Position numbers and translations under genes: made by a program. Shown piece after piece: positions 16,000 to 25,600 of a stretch of DNA of 64,000 bases. The notes under the pieces were generated by a model. It was not told where the DNA came from, did no database searches, and worked only from the letters and a program-made list of their open reading frames with translations. The first letter of the stretch is position 1, and each line of letters starts with the position of its first letter. Origin of the DNA: DALYJJ01 sp033763935 (lineage in GTDB: Bacteria > Acidobacteriota > Terriglobia > Bryobacterales > Bryobacteraceae); NCBI GenBank assembly GCA_033763935.1, contig JANRJO010000037.1:31545-95544 (forward strand), written 5' to 3'.

Positions 16000-18981
16000 A
16001 TGCTGCTTCAAAACCCCTTGAGCCGAGGTGTGTCACGACGGCTCGCTCGGTTAGTCATCAGTGTTCTCGCACTGGTAGGAGTTATTCTCGCGCAATCCGA
16101 GGTGGGCACGGCCAACCTCTCCGGAACCGTCACCGATCCCTCGGGCGCGGCCATCGCCGGCGCCAAGGTGACCGTCTCCAGCAAAGCCACCGGCCTCACG
16201 CGCGTCACGGAAACCAGTGAAGCCGGCCTCTACAATCTGCCGCGCCTGCCGGTCGGCAGCTACGATCTAGCCATCGAAGCACAGGGCTTCAAGTCCGCCC
16301 GTAAGGCGGAGATCCCGCTTTCCGTCGGCGCGCAGTTGACCTTCGACGTCCGCTTGGAGGTCGGCGCCACCAGCGAAGCTATCACCGTGACGGGCGAAGT
16401 GCCGATCGTCGAAACCACGCGCACCCAGGCCAGCACGGTAGTGAACCAGAAGGCGGTGAACGACCTGCCGATCAACGGCCGCAACTTCCTCGACTTTACG
16501 CTGCTGACGCCCGGCGTGGTGCGCGACGTGCGGCAAGGCGACATCTCCTTCGGCGGCCAGCGGGGCACGGCGAACAGCCTGTTGGTTGACGGCGGCGACA
16601 CCAACAACAACTTCTTCGGCCAGTCGATGGGCCGCATCGGGAGCGGCCGCAGCCCGTACAGCTTCAGCCAGGACGCGGTCCTGGAGTTTCAGGTGAAGAC
16701 CAACGGGTACGACGCCGAGATCGGGCGCGCCGGCGGCGGCGTTGTCAACGTCATCACCAAGTCGGGCACCAACGACTTTCACGGCGGCGCCTTCTGGTTC
16801 TTCCGCGACCGTGCCATGAACGCCAACACGTCCATCAACAACTCGCGGCGCATCGCGCGGCCGATCTATCACTTCAACCAGTTCGGCGGCAACCTGGGCG
16901 GCCCCGTGAAGCGCGACAAGCTGTTCTTCTTCTTCAACTACGACGGCCAGCGCAACGCCACTCCGAATGAAGTCTTCCTGCAGGTGGCCGCGCCGCCCGA
17001 CGAGGCGAGCCAGCGCGCCTTCCAGACCTTGCTCCCCTTCACCGGCGTCTATCAGCGGCGCTTCGACAACGACACTTACCTGGGCAAGGGCGATTGGAAC
17101 ATTTCCGATACGCAGCGTTTGAGTGTCCGTTACAATGCCAGCCGCTTCACCGGCACCAACCTGGAGAACGGCGGGATCAACCGTTCGCTCGAGTCCACGG
17201 GGAACAGCCTGGTCACCAATGACCAGTTGTCCGCTGCCTACACCAAGACGTTCGGCGCGGCCGTGGTCTACGACGGTCGCTTCATCTACATGCGCGACGA
17301 TCAGCCGGGCCTCTCCAACTCCACCAACCCGCAAGCCACCATTCAGCAGGGCGGGCAGACCGTGATGGTCCTCGGGCGCAACTTCTTCAGCCCGCGCTAC
17401 ACCAACATCAAGAAGTTCCAGACCGTACAGACGGTGAGCTATGTCCGCGGCCGGCACACCTACAAGATCGGCGCGGACCTGAACTTTGACCGCATCGACA
17501 ACTTCTTCCCCGGCAACTTCAGTGGCGCGTTCCTGTTCCCCAGCTATGCCGCGTTCACCAACCGGCAGGCGAGCCTCTTCACGCAGGGCTTTGCGGGCGA
17601 GGGGACCGACGGCGCGCTCACCCGGCCGAACCTCAACGAGTACGCGTTTTTCGTGCAGGACAACTGGCGCGCCACCGACAGGCTCACCCTGAACTACGGC
17701 ATTCGCTACGACCTCTTCGACTACGCGCAGCCGAAGGTGCGCAACACCGACGCCGGCCTGAATCTCTGGAGCCTTGACACCGGGCGGATCAACCAGGACA
17801 ACAACAACTGGGCCGGCCGGCTCGGCTTTGCCTACCGATTGACCGACGATGACCGGGTGGTGGTGCGCGGCGGCTACGGCATCTTCTATGCCCGCACGCC
17901 GTCCATCATGATCGGCACGGCGCACTCGCAGAACGGCATCCAGGTGCAAACCTACACGCTTACCGGCGCCGCCATTCCGACCTACCCGAACATTCTCTCG
18001 GCGCCGCCCACGCTGCAGCGCCGGCCCGACATCTGGGCGTTCGCACGCGATTACGTGCAGCCGCAAACGCACCAGTGGAACTTCCAGATCGAACGGCGAG
18101 TCACAGCCAACCTGAGCGTCATCGGCGGGTACCTCGGCGTACGCGGCCTGAAGCTGTCGCGTACCCGCGACGTGAACCTGTTCCCCGCCGAGGCCGTGCA
18201 GGGAACCATCTCCACGGGCGGCACGATTACCTTCTTCCGACACCCTGGCGCCCAGAACGCCCCGGCCCGCCCGGCTACGAACTTCGGCCGCATCAGCCTC
18301 TTCGACAGTGGCGGCGACTCCATCTATCATGGCGGCTTCGTGCAGGTCACCAAGCGCTATTCGCGCAACCTGCAATTCCTGGCGAGCTACACGTTCTCGA
18401 AGGTGATTGACAGCGCGCCAGACCAGACCTCCGTCACCATCGGCGGCGGCGACGACGCCAAGCAGGCGCAGAACACGCTGCTACCGAACCTGGACCGTGG
18501 TCCGGGCGTCAGCGATGTGAATCACCGATTCGTCTTGTCCGGCGTCTACGACATCACGTTCGCCAACCGCGCCTCGAGCCCGTTCGTCAAGTACACGCTG
18601 GGTGACTGGCAACTTGCCCTGATTACCCAGGTGGAGAGCGGCCGCCGGTTCTCGCCGATGGTCTCGAACGACCCCAACAACAACCAGATGTTGACTGACC
18701 GCACGCCCGGCGTTGGCCGCAACGTGCTCCTCGGTCCTGGCTTCGCCGCCGTCGACGTGCGCCTGTCGAAGCAAGTGCCCCTCGGCACGGAGCGCATCCG
18801 CCTGCGCCTGATCGGCGAGGCCTTCAACATCACCAACCGCGCTAATTTCACCAACTGGAACATGCAGCAGTGGCTCTACACGGCCGCGACGCGCGTGTTC
18901 ACGCCGAACCCCAACTTCCTCGCTCGAACGGGGACCGCCGATCCGCGCATTCTCCAGATCGCGGCGAAGATCACGTTCTAG
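16000..18981 (+). CDS. Oar-like TonB-dependent outer-membrane receptor (1)
   Basis: The 993-residue protein has a hydrophobic signal (RLVISVLALVGVILAQ), a carboxypeptidase-regulatory-like beta-sandwich at about 35-115 (ANLSGTVTDPSGAAIAGAKV, then GLYNLPRLPVGSYDLAIEA), a plug-like region at about 125-250 (VSxLPINGRNF and SFGGQRGTANSLLVDGG), and a long beta barrel ending in the aromatic terminus ILQIAAKITF. This is the acidobacterial Oar/CarboxypepD_reg receptor type, thought to import oligosaccharides or other large ligands using TonB energy. No SusD partner is adjacent. The ATG at 16000 directly abuts the divergent M20 start; TAAACT at 15985 may be a -10. It runs into the convergent radical SAM gene with only 15 bp between stops. 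Confidence 0.92.
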   Translation: MLLQNPLSRGVSRRLARLVISVLALVGVILAQSEVGTANLSGTVTDPSGAAIAGAKVTVSSKATGLTRVTETSEAGLYNLPRLPVGSYDLAIEAQGFKSARKAEIPLSVGAQLTFDVRLEVGATSEAITVTGEVPIVETTRTQASTVVNQKAVNDLPINGRNFLDFTLLTPGVVRDVRQGDISFGGQRGTANSLLVDGGDTNNNFFGQSMGRIGSGRSPYSFSQDAVLEFQVKTNGYDAEIGRAGGGVVNVITKSGTNDFHGGAFWFFRDRAMNANTSINNSRRIARPIYHFNQFGGNLGGPVKRDKLFFFFNYDGQRNATPNEVFLQVAAPPDEASQRAFQTLLPFTGVYQRRFDNDTYLGKGDWNISDTQRLSVRYNASRFTGTNLENGGINRSLESTGNSLVTNDQLSAAYTKTFGAAVVYDGRFIYMRDDQPGLSNSTNPQATIQQGGQTVMVLGRNFFSPRYTNIKKFQTVQTVSYVRGRHTYKIGADLNFDRIDNFFPGNFSGAFLFPSYAAFTNRQASLFTQGFAGEGTDGALTRPNLNEYAFFVQDNWRATDRLTLNYGIRYDLFDYAQPKVRNTDAGLNLWSLDTGRINQDNNNWAGRLGFAYRLTDDDRVVVRGGYGIFYARTPSIMIGTAHSQNGIQVQTYTLTGAAIPTYPNILSAPPTLQRRPDIWAFARDYVQPQTHQWNFQIERRVTANLSVIGGYLGVRGLKLSRTRDVNLFPAEAVQGTISTGGTITFFRHPGAQNAPARPATNFGRISLFDSGGDSIYHGGFVQVTKRYSRNLQFLASYTFSKVIDSAPDQTSVTIGGGDDAKQAQNTLLPNLDRGPGVSDVNHRFVLSGVYDITFANRASSPFVKYTLGDWQLALITQVESGRRFSPMVSNDPNNNQMLTDRTPGVGRNVLLGPGFAAVDVRLSKQVPLGTERIRLRLIGEAFNITNRANFTNWNMQQWLYTAATRVFTPNPNFLARTGTADPRILQIAAKITF

Positions 18982-18996
18982 CGTCGCGCCGGAGCG

Positions 18997-20154
18997 TTAC
19001 TGAACCATGCGGGCGCCCGGCGGCATCTTCGGCTCGTAGATACAGAACGGCTCTTCGCCGAGGTAGTCGCCGGTGACCCCGTAGGCGCGGGCGCGGCAGC
19101 CCATGCAGACCTGCTTGAACTCGCAGTGGCCGCACTTGCCGTGCAGGTTGTCGAGGTCGCGGAGGGTGTGGAACAGGTCGGAGTCCTGCCAGATCTCGCG
19201 GAACTTCGACTGGCGGAGGCTGCCGGCGGAGGTCGGCAGATAGCCGCAAGGCTGGACGTCCCCTTGGTGGGAGATGAAGCAGACTCCGCTGCCGGCAAGG
19301 CAACCGCGGGTCATCTGGTGCATCGAGGGGGCATCGCTCACAGGGTGGCCGAGGCCGCCGCCGCGGGAGTGGTGCCCGTGGACGCCGGGGAGGTCAGGAA
19401 CGCTAAGGCCGGCGCGGCGGGCATCGGCGCGACGCTGGCGGACGATGCGGTAGTAGTGCGGAGCGCAGGTAGCCTTCATCTCGATCCCGCTGTCGAGGGA
19501 GCGGTCGTAGAACCAGTTGAGGATTTTTTCGGCATCGTCGCCCTTGATGGACTGATCCTCGGCGATGGTCAGGCCGCAACCCACGGGAACCAGGAGGAAC
19601 AGGTGGAAGGCGTCCACTCCGAGCGATAGCGCCAAATTCAGCAGTTGGGGCAGTTGGTGAACGTTGTGCTGCGAAATCGTGGCGTTAATCTGAGTGGAAA
19701 GACCCACCTGCTTCAGGCATTTGAGGCCGAAGAGGGCGGCGTCGAAGGCTCCGGCGTGGCCCCGAAACGTATCATGAGTCGTACGATCCGCGCCGTCGAG
19801 GCTGATGGAGACCCGTTCGATGCCGGCTTCCTTGATGCGGAGAGCCATGGCTTCGTCGACAAGGGTGCCATTGGTGGCCAGGGCGACCCGTATGTTCTTG
19901 CTCCGCGCGCGCTTAGCGATATCGAAGACGTCCCTGCGCCACAGGGGCTCTCCGCCGCTCAGGACGAGGATGAGTGGGGCATATTCCGCAATCTCGTCAA
20001 TGATGCGGCAGCACTCGGCGTAGGTGAGGTCGTCGGGACTCATCAGTTCCGTGGCGCTGGCGCGGCAGTGGATGCACCTGAGATTACAACCAGTTGTAAG
20101 TTCCCAGAAGATCAGCCTCGGCCTGGGAGCAAGGGACGTCTCGGCTGCGGTCAT
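18997..20154 (-). CDS. radical SAM/SPASM protein, AhbD/NirJ-like
   Basis: The 385-residue protein has the radical S-adenosylmethionine cluster motif TTGCNLRCIHCRA (Cys23, Cys27, Cys30), the GGEP motif LVLSGGEPLWR, and a C-terminal SPASM region with GCLAGSGVCFISHQGDVQPC and CGHCEFKQVCMGC that would hold auxiliary iron-sulfur clusters. This layout fits the group that includes heme d1 (NirJ) and iron-coproporphyrin (AhbD) enzymes and the related TIGR04053 proteins; peptide maturases share the same architecture. The substrate cannot be fixed from sequence, and no heme or peptide precursor gene is adjacent. I start at the ATG at 20154; a frame extending to 20214 would run into the divergent glycosyltransferase start. 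Confidence 0.88.
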   Translation of the reverse strand: MTAAETSLAPRPRLIFWELTTGCNLRCIHCRASATELMSPDDLTYAECCRIIDEIAEYAPLILVLSGGEPLWRRDVFDIAKRARSKNIRVALATNGTLVDEAMALRIKEAGIERVSISLDGADRTTHDTFRGHAGAFDAALFGLKCLKQVGLSTQINATISQHNVHQLPQLLNLALSLGVDAFHLFLLVPVGCGLTIAEDQSIKGDDAEKILNWFYDRSLDSGIEMKATCAPHYYRIVRQRRADARRAGLSVPDLPGVHGHHSRGGGLGHPVSDAPSMHQMTRGCLAGSGVCFISHQGDVQPCGYLPTSAGSLRQSKFREIWQDSDLFHTLRDLDNLHGKCGHCEFKQVCMGCRARAYGVTGDYLGEEPFCIYEPKMPPGARMVQ

Positions 20155-20212
20155 GCCGTTTTGTGCTGCAATTCGGAGACCGCGGCGCCGATTGATACGA
20201 TGGAGGGTCTCC

Positions 20213-21421
20213 ATGAAGCCTGCGGCGCTGGTGCTCTACCACTATCTCTATCCGGACGATGTGGTGAGTGCGGTCCACCTGACGGAGCTATGCACGGGGT
20301 TGGTGGAACGCGGCTGGGAGGTGACGGCGAGCGCCTGCAACCGTGCCTGCCGAGACGAGTCGAAGTCCTACGAGCCGGAGACGGTCTGGAAGGGAGTGCG
20401 CTTTCGGCGGCTGTGGAGGCCGCGGTTCCGGCAGTCGTCCGCGTTGGGGCGGATGGCGAACGCGGTCTGGATGGTGGGGCGCTGGAGCCTGATGGCGCTC
20501 GATCCGCGGGTCCGGGCGGACGTGTTGATTGTGGGGACGGACCCCATCTTCAGCCCTGTCGCCGGGTTCGCCTGGCGGATGTTTCGCCGCCGGACGCGGC
20601 TGGTGCACTGGTGCTTTGACCTCTATCCGGAGGCGGCGGTCGCGGACGGGTTGTTGCGGGAAGGCTCGGGTTTGGTTCGGGTGTTCCAGGCTCTGATGGG
20701 GATGGCGTATCGCAGGTATCACCTGATCGTCGACATTGGCGGGTGCATGCGGGGCTTGCTGGCTCAGTACGGGTCGCGGGCGGCGGTGGAGACGGTGGTT
20801 CCGTGGGCGCTGAGCGAACCCGAGGGGCCGGCGCCGGCAGCCGAGGGAGAGCGGCGGGGGCTGTTCGGCGACGCTTCGCTGTGCCTGCTCTACTCGGGGA
20901 ACTTCGGGCGGGCACACACTTGGACGGGCGTGCTGGAACTGGCGCAGGCACTCGCGCCGCGGGGCGGGGCAGTAGTGTTTAGCGTGCGGGGGAACGCGGT
21001 GGAGGACTTGCAGCGGGCCGTAGCCGCCGCGGGCGCGCCGGTGCGGTTTGCCGGGTTCGCTTCGCCGGAGGCGCTCGAACAACGCCTGGCGGCGACGGAT
21101 ATCCACATCGTCACCTTGAAACCCGAATGGACGGGAACCGTAGTGCCGTCAAAATTTTTCGGAGCGCTGGCGATCGGGCGCCCGGTGCTGTTTGTGGGGA
21201 GCGGCGAGTCGGCGGTGGCCAAGTGGATTCGGCGATTCGACGTCGGCTGGGTTCTGGAGCCGGGGCGCGAACAGGCTTTGGCGGATGAGCTAGTTCGGTG
21301 GTCGGCGAGCGACGAGGCTCGCCGCCAGATGTTCGAACGATGCCACGAAGTCTACCGGCGAGAGTTCTCGCTGGCAAGTGCGCTCGACCGCTGGGATCGA
21401 GCGCTGCGCGCGCTGTTGTAG
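20213..21421 (+). CDS. GT4-like glycosyltransferase
   Basis: The 402-residue protein has two Rossmann-like halves of the GT-B fold. The N-half starts ALVLYHYLYPDDVVSAVHLTELC; the C-half has LLYSGNFGRAHTW, HIVTLKPEWTGTVVPSKFFGALAIG and a typical donor-side Glu region (GSGESAVAKW). This matches the WbuB-like branch of GT4, which adds sugars to lipid-linked glycans at the inner face of the membrane. The start is set by GGAGGG placed six bases before ATG at 20213. It is convergent with the GDP-mannose 3,5-epimerase gene, their stops abutting at 21421/21422, so a shared role in surface polysaccharide synthesis is plausible but inferred. Confidence 0.85.
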   Translation: MKPAALVLYHYLYPDDVVSAVHLTELCTGLVERGWEVTASACNRACRDESKSYEPETVWKGVRFRRLWRPRFRQSSALGRMANAVWMVGRWSLMALDPRVRADVLIVGTDPIFSPVAGFAWRMFRRRTRLVHWCFDLYPEAAVADGLLREGSGLVRVFQALMGMAYRRYHLIVDIGGCMRGLLAQYGSRAAVETVVPWALSEPEGPAPAAEGERRGLFGDASLCLLYSGNFGRAHTWTGVLELAQALAPRGGAVVFSVRGNAVEDLQRAVAAAGAPVRFAGFASPEALEQRLAATDIHIVTLKPEWTGTVVPSKFFGALAIGRPVLFVGSGESAVAKWIRRFDVGWVLEPGREQALADELVRWSASDEARRQMFERCHEVYRREFSLASALDRWDRALRALL

Positions 21422-22396
21422 CTAAGCGGGCTGGAGCGCCCGTTTGGCGACCTGTTGCGAGATCCAGTTGTAGGTGCTGGTCATGCCTTCGAGCAGCGGC
21501 GCGTTGGGGGCCCAGCCGAGCTTCTGCTTGATCAGCCGGTTGTCGGAATTGCGGCCGCGGACGCCGAGGGGGCCGGGGATGTGATCGATGGTGAGCGTCT
21601 TACCGGCGATCGCCATGGCCATTTCGGCGAGGCCGTTGATGGTGATCATCTCTTCCGAGCCGATGTTGACGGGCCCGACGAAATCCGATTCCATCAAGCG
21701 GCGAACGCCTTCGAGGCACTCGTCAATAAAGAGGAAGGAACGGGTCTGCTTGCCGTCGCCCCAGATCTGGATGGAGCCGCCGTCATTCGCTTCCGCGACC
21801 TTGCGGCACATGGCGGCCGGCGCCTTTTCGCGCCCGCCTTCCCAGGTGCCTTCCGGGCCGAAGATGTTATGGAAGCGCGCGATGCGGACCTGGAGGCCGT
21901 GGTTGCGCATGTAGGCCATGTAGAGGCGCTCGCTGAAGAGCTTCTCCCAGCCATATTCGCTGTCGGGCGCGGCGGGGTAGGCCGAGTCCTCTGAGCAGAT
22001 CGGGTTGTCGGGATCGAGCTGGTTCCGCTCGGGGTAGATGCAGGCGGAGGAAGAATAAAACAGCCGCTTCACGCCGGCGGGTTTGGCAGCTTCCAGGATG
22101 TTCAGATTGATGGTGGCGGAGTTATGCATCACCGCGGCGTCATGATCGCCGGTGAAAATGTAGCCCGCGCCGCCCATGTCGGCCGCCAACTGGTAGACGT
22201 CCTCCACGCCTTCCACGGCCGCTTCCGCGGTACGAACGTCACGCAAATCGCCTTTGAGGAACTCATCCGCAGCAGTGGTGCTGAACTCGGGGTACTTGAG
22301 GTCTACGCCCCGCACCCAAAACCCATCGCGCTTCAGCCTACGCACCAGGTGGCTGCCGATGAACCCTCCGGCTCCGCAAACAACGACCTTCCGCAT
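21422..22396 (-). CDS. GDP-mannose 3,5-epimerase-like NAD-dependent epimerase
   Basis: This 324-residue short-chain dehydrogenase has GAGGFIGSH (NAD loop, residues 8-16), LAADMGGAGYIF, SSSACIYPE with Cys119, and YGWEK (Tyr148, Lys152). The Cys in SACIYPE, the string RFHNIFGPEGTWEGGREKAP, and GPLGVRGRNSDNRLIKQKLGW are those I know from plant GDP-mannose 3,5-epimerase, where Cys145 and Lys217 drive the double epimerisation of GDP-D-mannose to GDP-L-galactose or GDP-L-gulose. The equivalent Lys is present in GGREKAP. I therefore favour this activity over UDP-glucose 4-epimerase. It is convergent with a glycosyltransferase, so the product may be used in a surface glycan. Confidence 0.85.
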   Translation of the reverse strand: MRKVVVCGAGGFIGSHLVRRLKRDGFWVRGVDLKYPEFSTTAADEFLKGDLRDVRTAEAAVEGVEDVYQLAADMGGAGYIFTGDHDAAVMHNSATINLNILEAAKPAGVKRLFYSSSACIYPERNQLDPDNPICSEDSAYPAAPDSEYGWEKLFSERLYMAYMRNHGLQVRIARFHNIFGPEGTWEGGREKAPAAMCRKVAEANDGGSIQIWGDGKQTRSFLFIDECLEGVRRLMESDFVGPVNIGSEEMITINGLAEMAMAIAGKTLTIDHIPGPLGVRGRNSDNRLIKQKLGWAPNAPLLEGMTSTYNWISQQVAKRALQPA

Positions 22397-22549
22397 CTTT
22401 AATTTGTCCTCCCAGCTCTACAAGTTAATTGTGGGGCAATCGCGGCCCCCGTACAAGCGAACCGTCACCCTATCTACCGGCCTCGTTCCAGTACCACTGA
22501 ATCCTCTCCTCGGGGATTCGCCCTACGCCCCCTCTGTTTTTCGCAACGG

Positions 22550-22578
22550 TTGCAACAGACATTCACAATTTGTAATAT
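22550..22578 (+). promoter_or_regulatory. sigma70-like promoter of Oar-like receptor 2
   Basis: TTGCAA (22550-22555), 17 bp, then TAATAT (22573-22578). The -35 overlaps an odd-centred palindrome GCAAC-G-GTTGC (22543-22553) that could be an operator. The predicted leader before the ATG at 22637 is about 50 bases, with AGAGGGG as ribosome site. The rest of the 240 bp gap shows no gene. Confidence 0.7.
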
Positions 22579-22636
22579 TTGTACCAATACTGCTTCGTTC
22601 TGTTTAAGACGGAAACTTTCAGAGGGGTAAAACTGT

Positions 22637-25600
22637 ATGACGCGTCTCGCTCTGCTGTGTGTCGGCCTTTTGCTGGCCGGCATTCCACTACTTGCTCAAT
22701 CTACCTACGCTGACATTCTGGGAACGGTAACGGACCCCAGCAACGCTGCCGTAGCGGACGCCAAGGTTACTGTTCGGAGTCTGGATACGAACGCCACCCG
22801 GGAAACGACGACGGCTTCGGATGGGGCCTTTCGGGTGCGCCAGCTTCCGATCGGGAGTTACGAGGTCACTGTTGAAAAGGGCGGCTTCGCCCGGTACATT
22901 CAGGGGCCGATCGTACTGCGTCTGAACCAGAACGCCGACCTGACGGTGAAGCTGGACGTAACCACTGTCTCGGAGACGATCACGGTTCAGGCCGACGCCG
23001 CGGTGATCAACACGACGAACGCGGAGGTCTCGACCAGCTTCGAATCGAAGCGCGTGTCGGAACTGCCCCTCGCGCCGAACCGGAACATTCTGAACCTGGC
23101 GCTTTCGGTGCCCGGGGTGAGCCAACTGTCGAGCGGCCAGTCGAACTTCGCCTCCGGCGGCGTGAACTTTTCGGCCAACGGCATGCGGGTTCGGTCGAAC
23201 AACTTCATGATCGACGGGCAAGACTCGAATGATCCATCTGTAACAGGGAACCAGCAGACAATTAACAACCCCGACATTGTGGCGGAGGTTCGCATCATCA
23301 CGAACCAGTTCCTGCCGGAGTACGGGCGGTCGGCGGGCTCTGTGGTCAGTATGGTGACCAAGAGCGGCTCGAACGAGTTTCACGGTTCGGCGTTCTGGTT
23401 TTATAACGGCAACGCGTTGAACTCGCTTTCGAACCAGGAAGTGAACGCGCGAGTGACGGAAGTTCCGTTTCTGGTGGAAAACCAGGTGGGCGGCACGCTG
23501 GGCGGGCCGGTGATCAAGAACAAGACGTTTTTCTTCACCTCGTACCAGCGCTGGACGGTGCGGCAGCTCGGGTTCGGTACGACGCTCGACGGCGCGCCGA
23601 CGCAGGAAGGCCGCACGATTTTGAACCAGTTCTCGTCGCGCCCGCAGGTGAAGGCGCTGCTTGACTTCCTGCCGGCGGCGCAGACGCCGCTGGGGCGGTC
23701 GGTGGCGTTCACGGCGAACGGGCAGACGTACAACGTGCCGATCGGGCGCATTACGGGTTCGTCCTCCATCGGACAGACGAACCACCAGGCGACGGGCCGT
23801 TTCGACCACCGCTTCAACGACAGCAACCTGCTGACGGGCCGCTACATGGTGAACGACGACTTCACGGGCGGCACGGGGCAGGTGACGCCGCCGGGCCTGA
23901 CGACGATCAGCCCGAACCGGACGCAGTCGGCGACGCTTTCCTGGAACAAGACGTTCAGCCCGACGATCTTCAACGAGCTGCGCGTGTCCTACCAGCGGTT
24001 GAACTCGCTGACGAACGCGTCGGACGACTCCTCGCAGGCGATTCCGTCGCTTGAGGTGGCTGAGCTGGGCCTGGTAGGCATCAACGCCGCGGCCACGCGC
24101 ACGGCCATCGGGCTCGCGGTGAACTTGCCGCAGTTCCGGCGGAACAACACCTACCAGATTCAGAACACGACGGGCATTATCCGCGGCAGCCACTCGTTCA
24201 AGTTCGGCATCGATTTTCGCCGGGTGGACATTGTGAGCTTCTTCGGGCCGACGGCCCGCGGCTCGGTGTCCTACGACACGATGCAGCGGCTGATTGACGA
24301 CGTGGCGACGGTAGCGACGATCAACGCGACGCTGCCGGGCGGCGACGTGATCTGGCCGTTCAAACAGTACGACTACTACATGTTCTTCCAGGACGAGTGG
24401 CGCGTGAACCGGAAGTTCACGCTGACCTACGGGCTGCGGTACGAAACGCCGGGACCGTCGCTTGAGAGCCTGGTGCCGATCAACAATCGCATTGTTGCGG
24501 CCGCGGGTAACAACGAGGAGTTCCGCCTGATCAACCGTCCGCCGCGCGACTGGAACAACCTGGCGCCGCGCATTGGCTTCAACTACCGGCTGCTCGAGAA
24601 CACCGTCATCCGCGGCGGCTATGCGCGCAGCTACGACCACAACTTCGTCAACCTGACGCTGAACGTGGCGAGCGCCTTCCCGTTCCTGAACTCGGTGAAC
24701 TTCATCTCGGGCGGCGTGGCGCAGAACGCGTTTGTGCGGATTCAGGACGCCCGGCGCGTCGGCGTGCCGGCGAACCCGCGCACGGCAAACCGCACGATTC
24801 TCTCGCCGGATAACCGGTCGGCCATTGCGGAGCAGTTCTCCTTCCAGGTGGAGCGGGAACTGGCGAAGGACTGGTCGACGTCGATCGGCTGGGTAGGTAC
24901 CAAGGGTACCGGCCTGTTCCAGACCATCGACGAGAACCCGATCGTTCCCGGCTCCTCGCCGGCCGTCCGGGTGAACCCGAACTTCGGCGTCATTCGCAAC
25001 CGATGCAATTGCGCCTCCTCCATCTACCACTCGCTGCAGGCGAGCTTGAACAAGCGGCTCTCGAACAACTTCTCGATGGCCGCGCATTATACGTGGAGCG
25101 CGTTCATCGACAACGCGAGCGAGCTGTTCAACCCCAACCCGCTGGCGGACGTCGCGGTTTCGCAGGACAGCTTCAATCGCCGGGCGGAACGGGGCCGGTC
25201 GACATTTGACCGTCCGCACCGCTTTACGGTGAATGGCGTGTGGGAAGTTCCGTTCTTCCGCGAGCAGAAGGGCGTGGCGGGGAAAGTGCTGGGCGGCTGG
25301 CAGATCAGCCCGTTCCTGACGATGCAGTCCGGCGCTCCCTTCACAGTGCTGAACGGCGCGGATCCCGGCGGACGGCTGGCCGGTATCAGCGGCCTGGTGG
25401 GCGTGGCGATTCGACCGAACGTGGCGACCTCGATGGACCTGTCGTCCATGAAGGTTGATGAGCTGCGGGCGCGCTGGGTGGGCGGCGAGCGGTTCTTCAC
25501 GCCGGTGACGGCGGCGGCGCCGCTGGGCAACGCGGGCCGCGGCATTCTGCGCGCGGACGGCATCCTGAATATGGACGCCAGCTTCCTCAAGAATACGCGG

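Noticed and set aside
16267..18375. 702-residue minus-strand frame opposite receptor 1
   Set aside because: Same GC-skew artefact; no motif and no ribosome site.
18982..18996. Terminator between receptor 1 and the radical SAM gene
   Set aside because: Only 15 bp separate the two convergent stops and no stem can be formed there.
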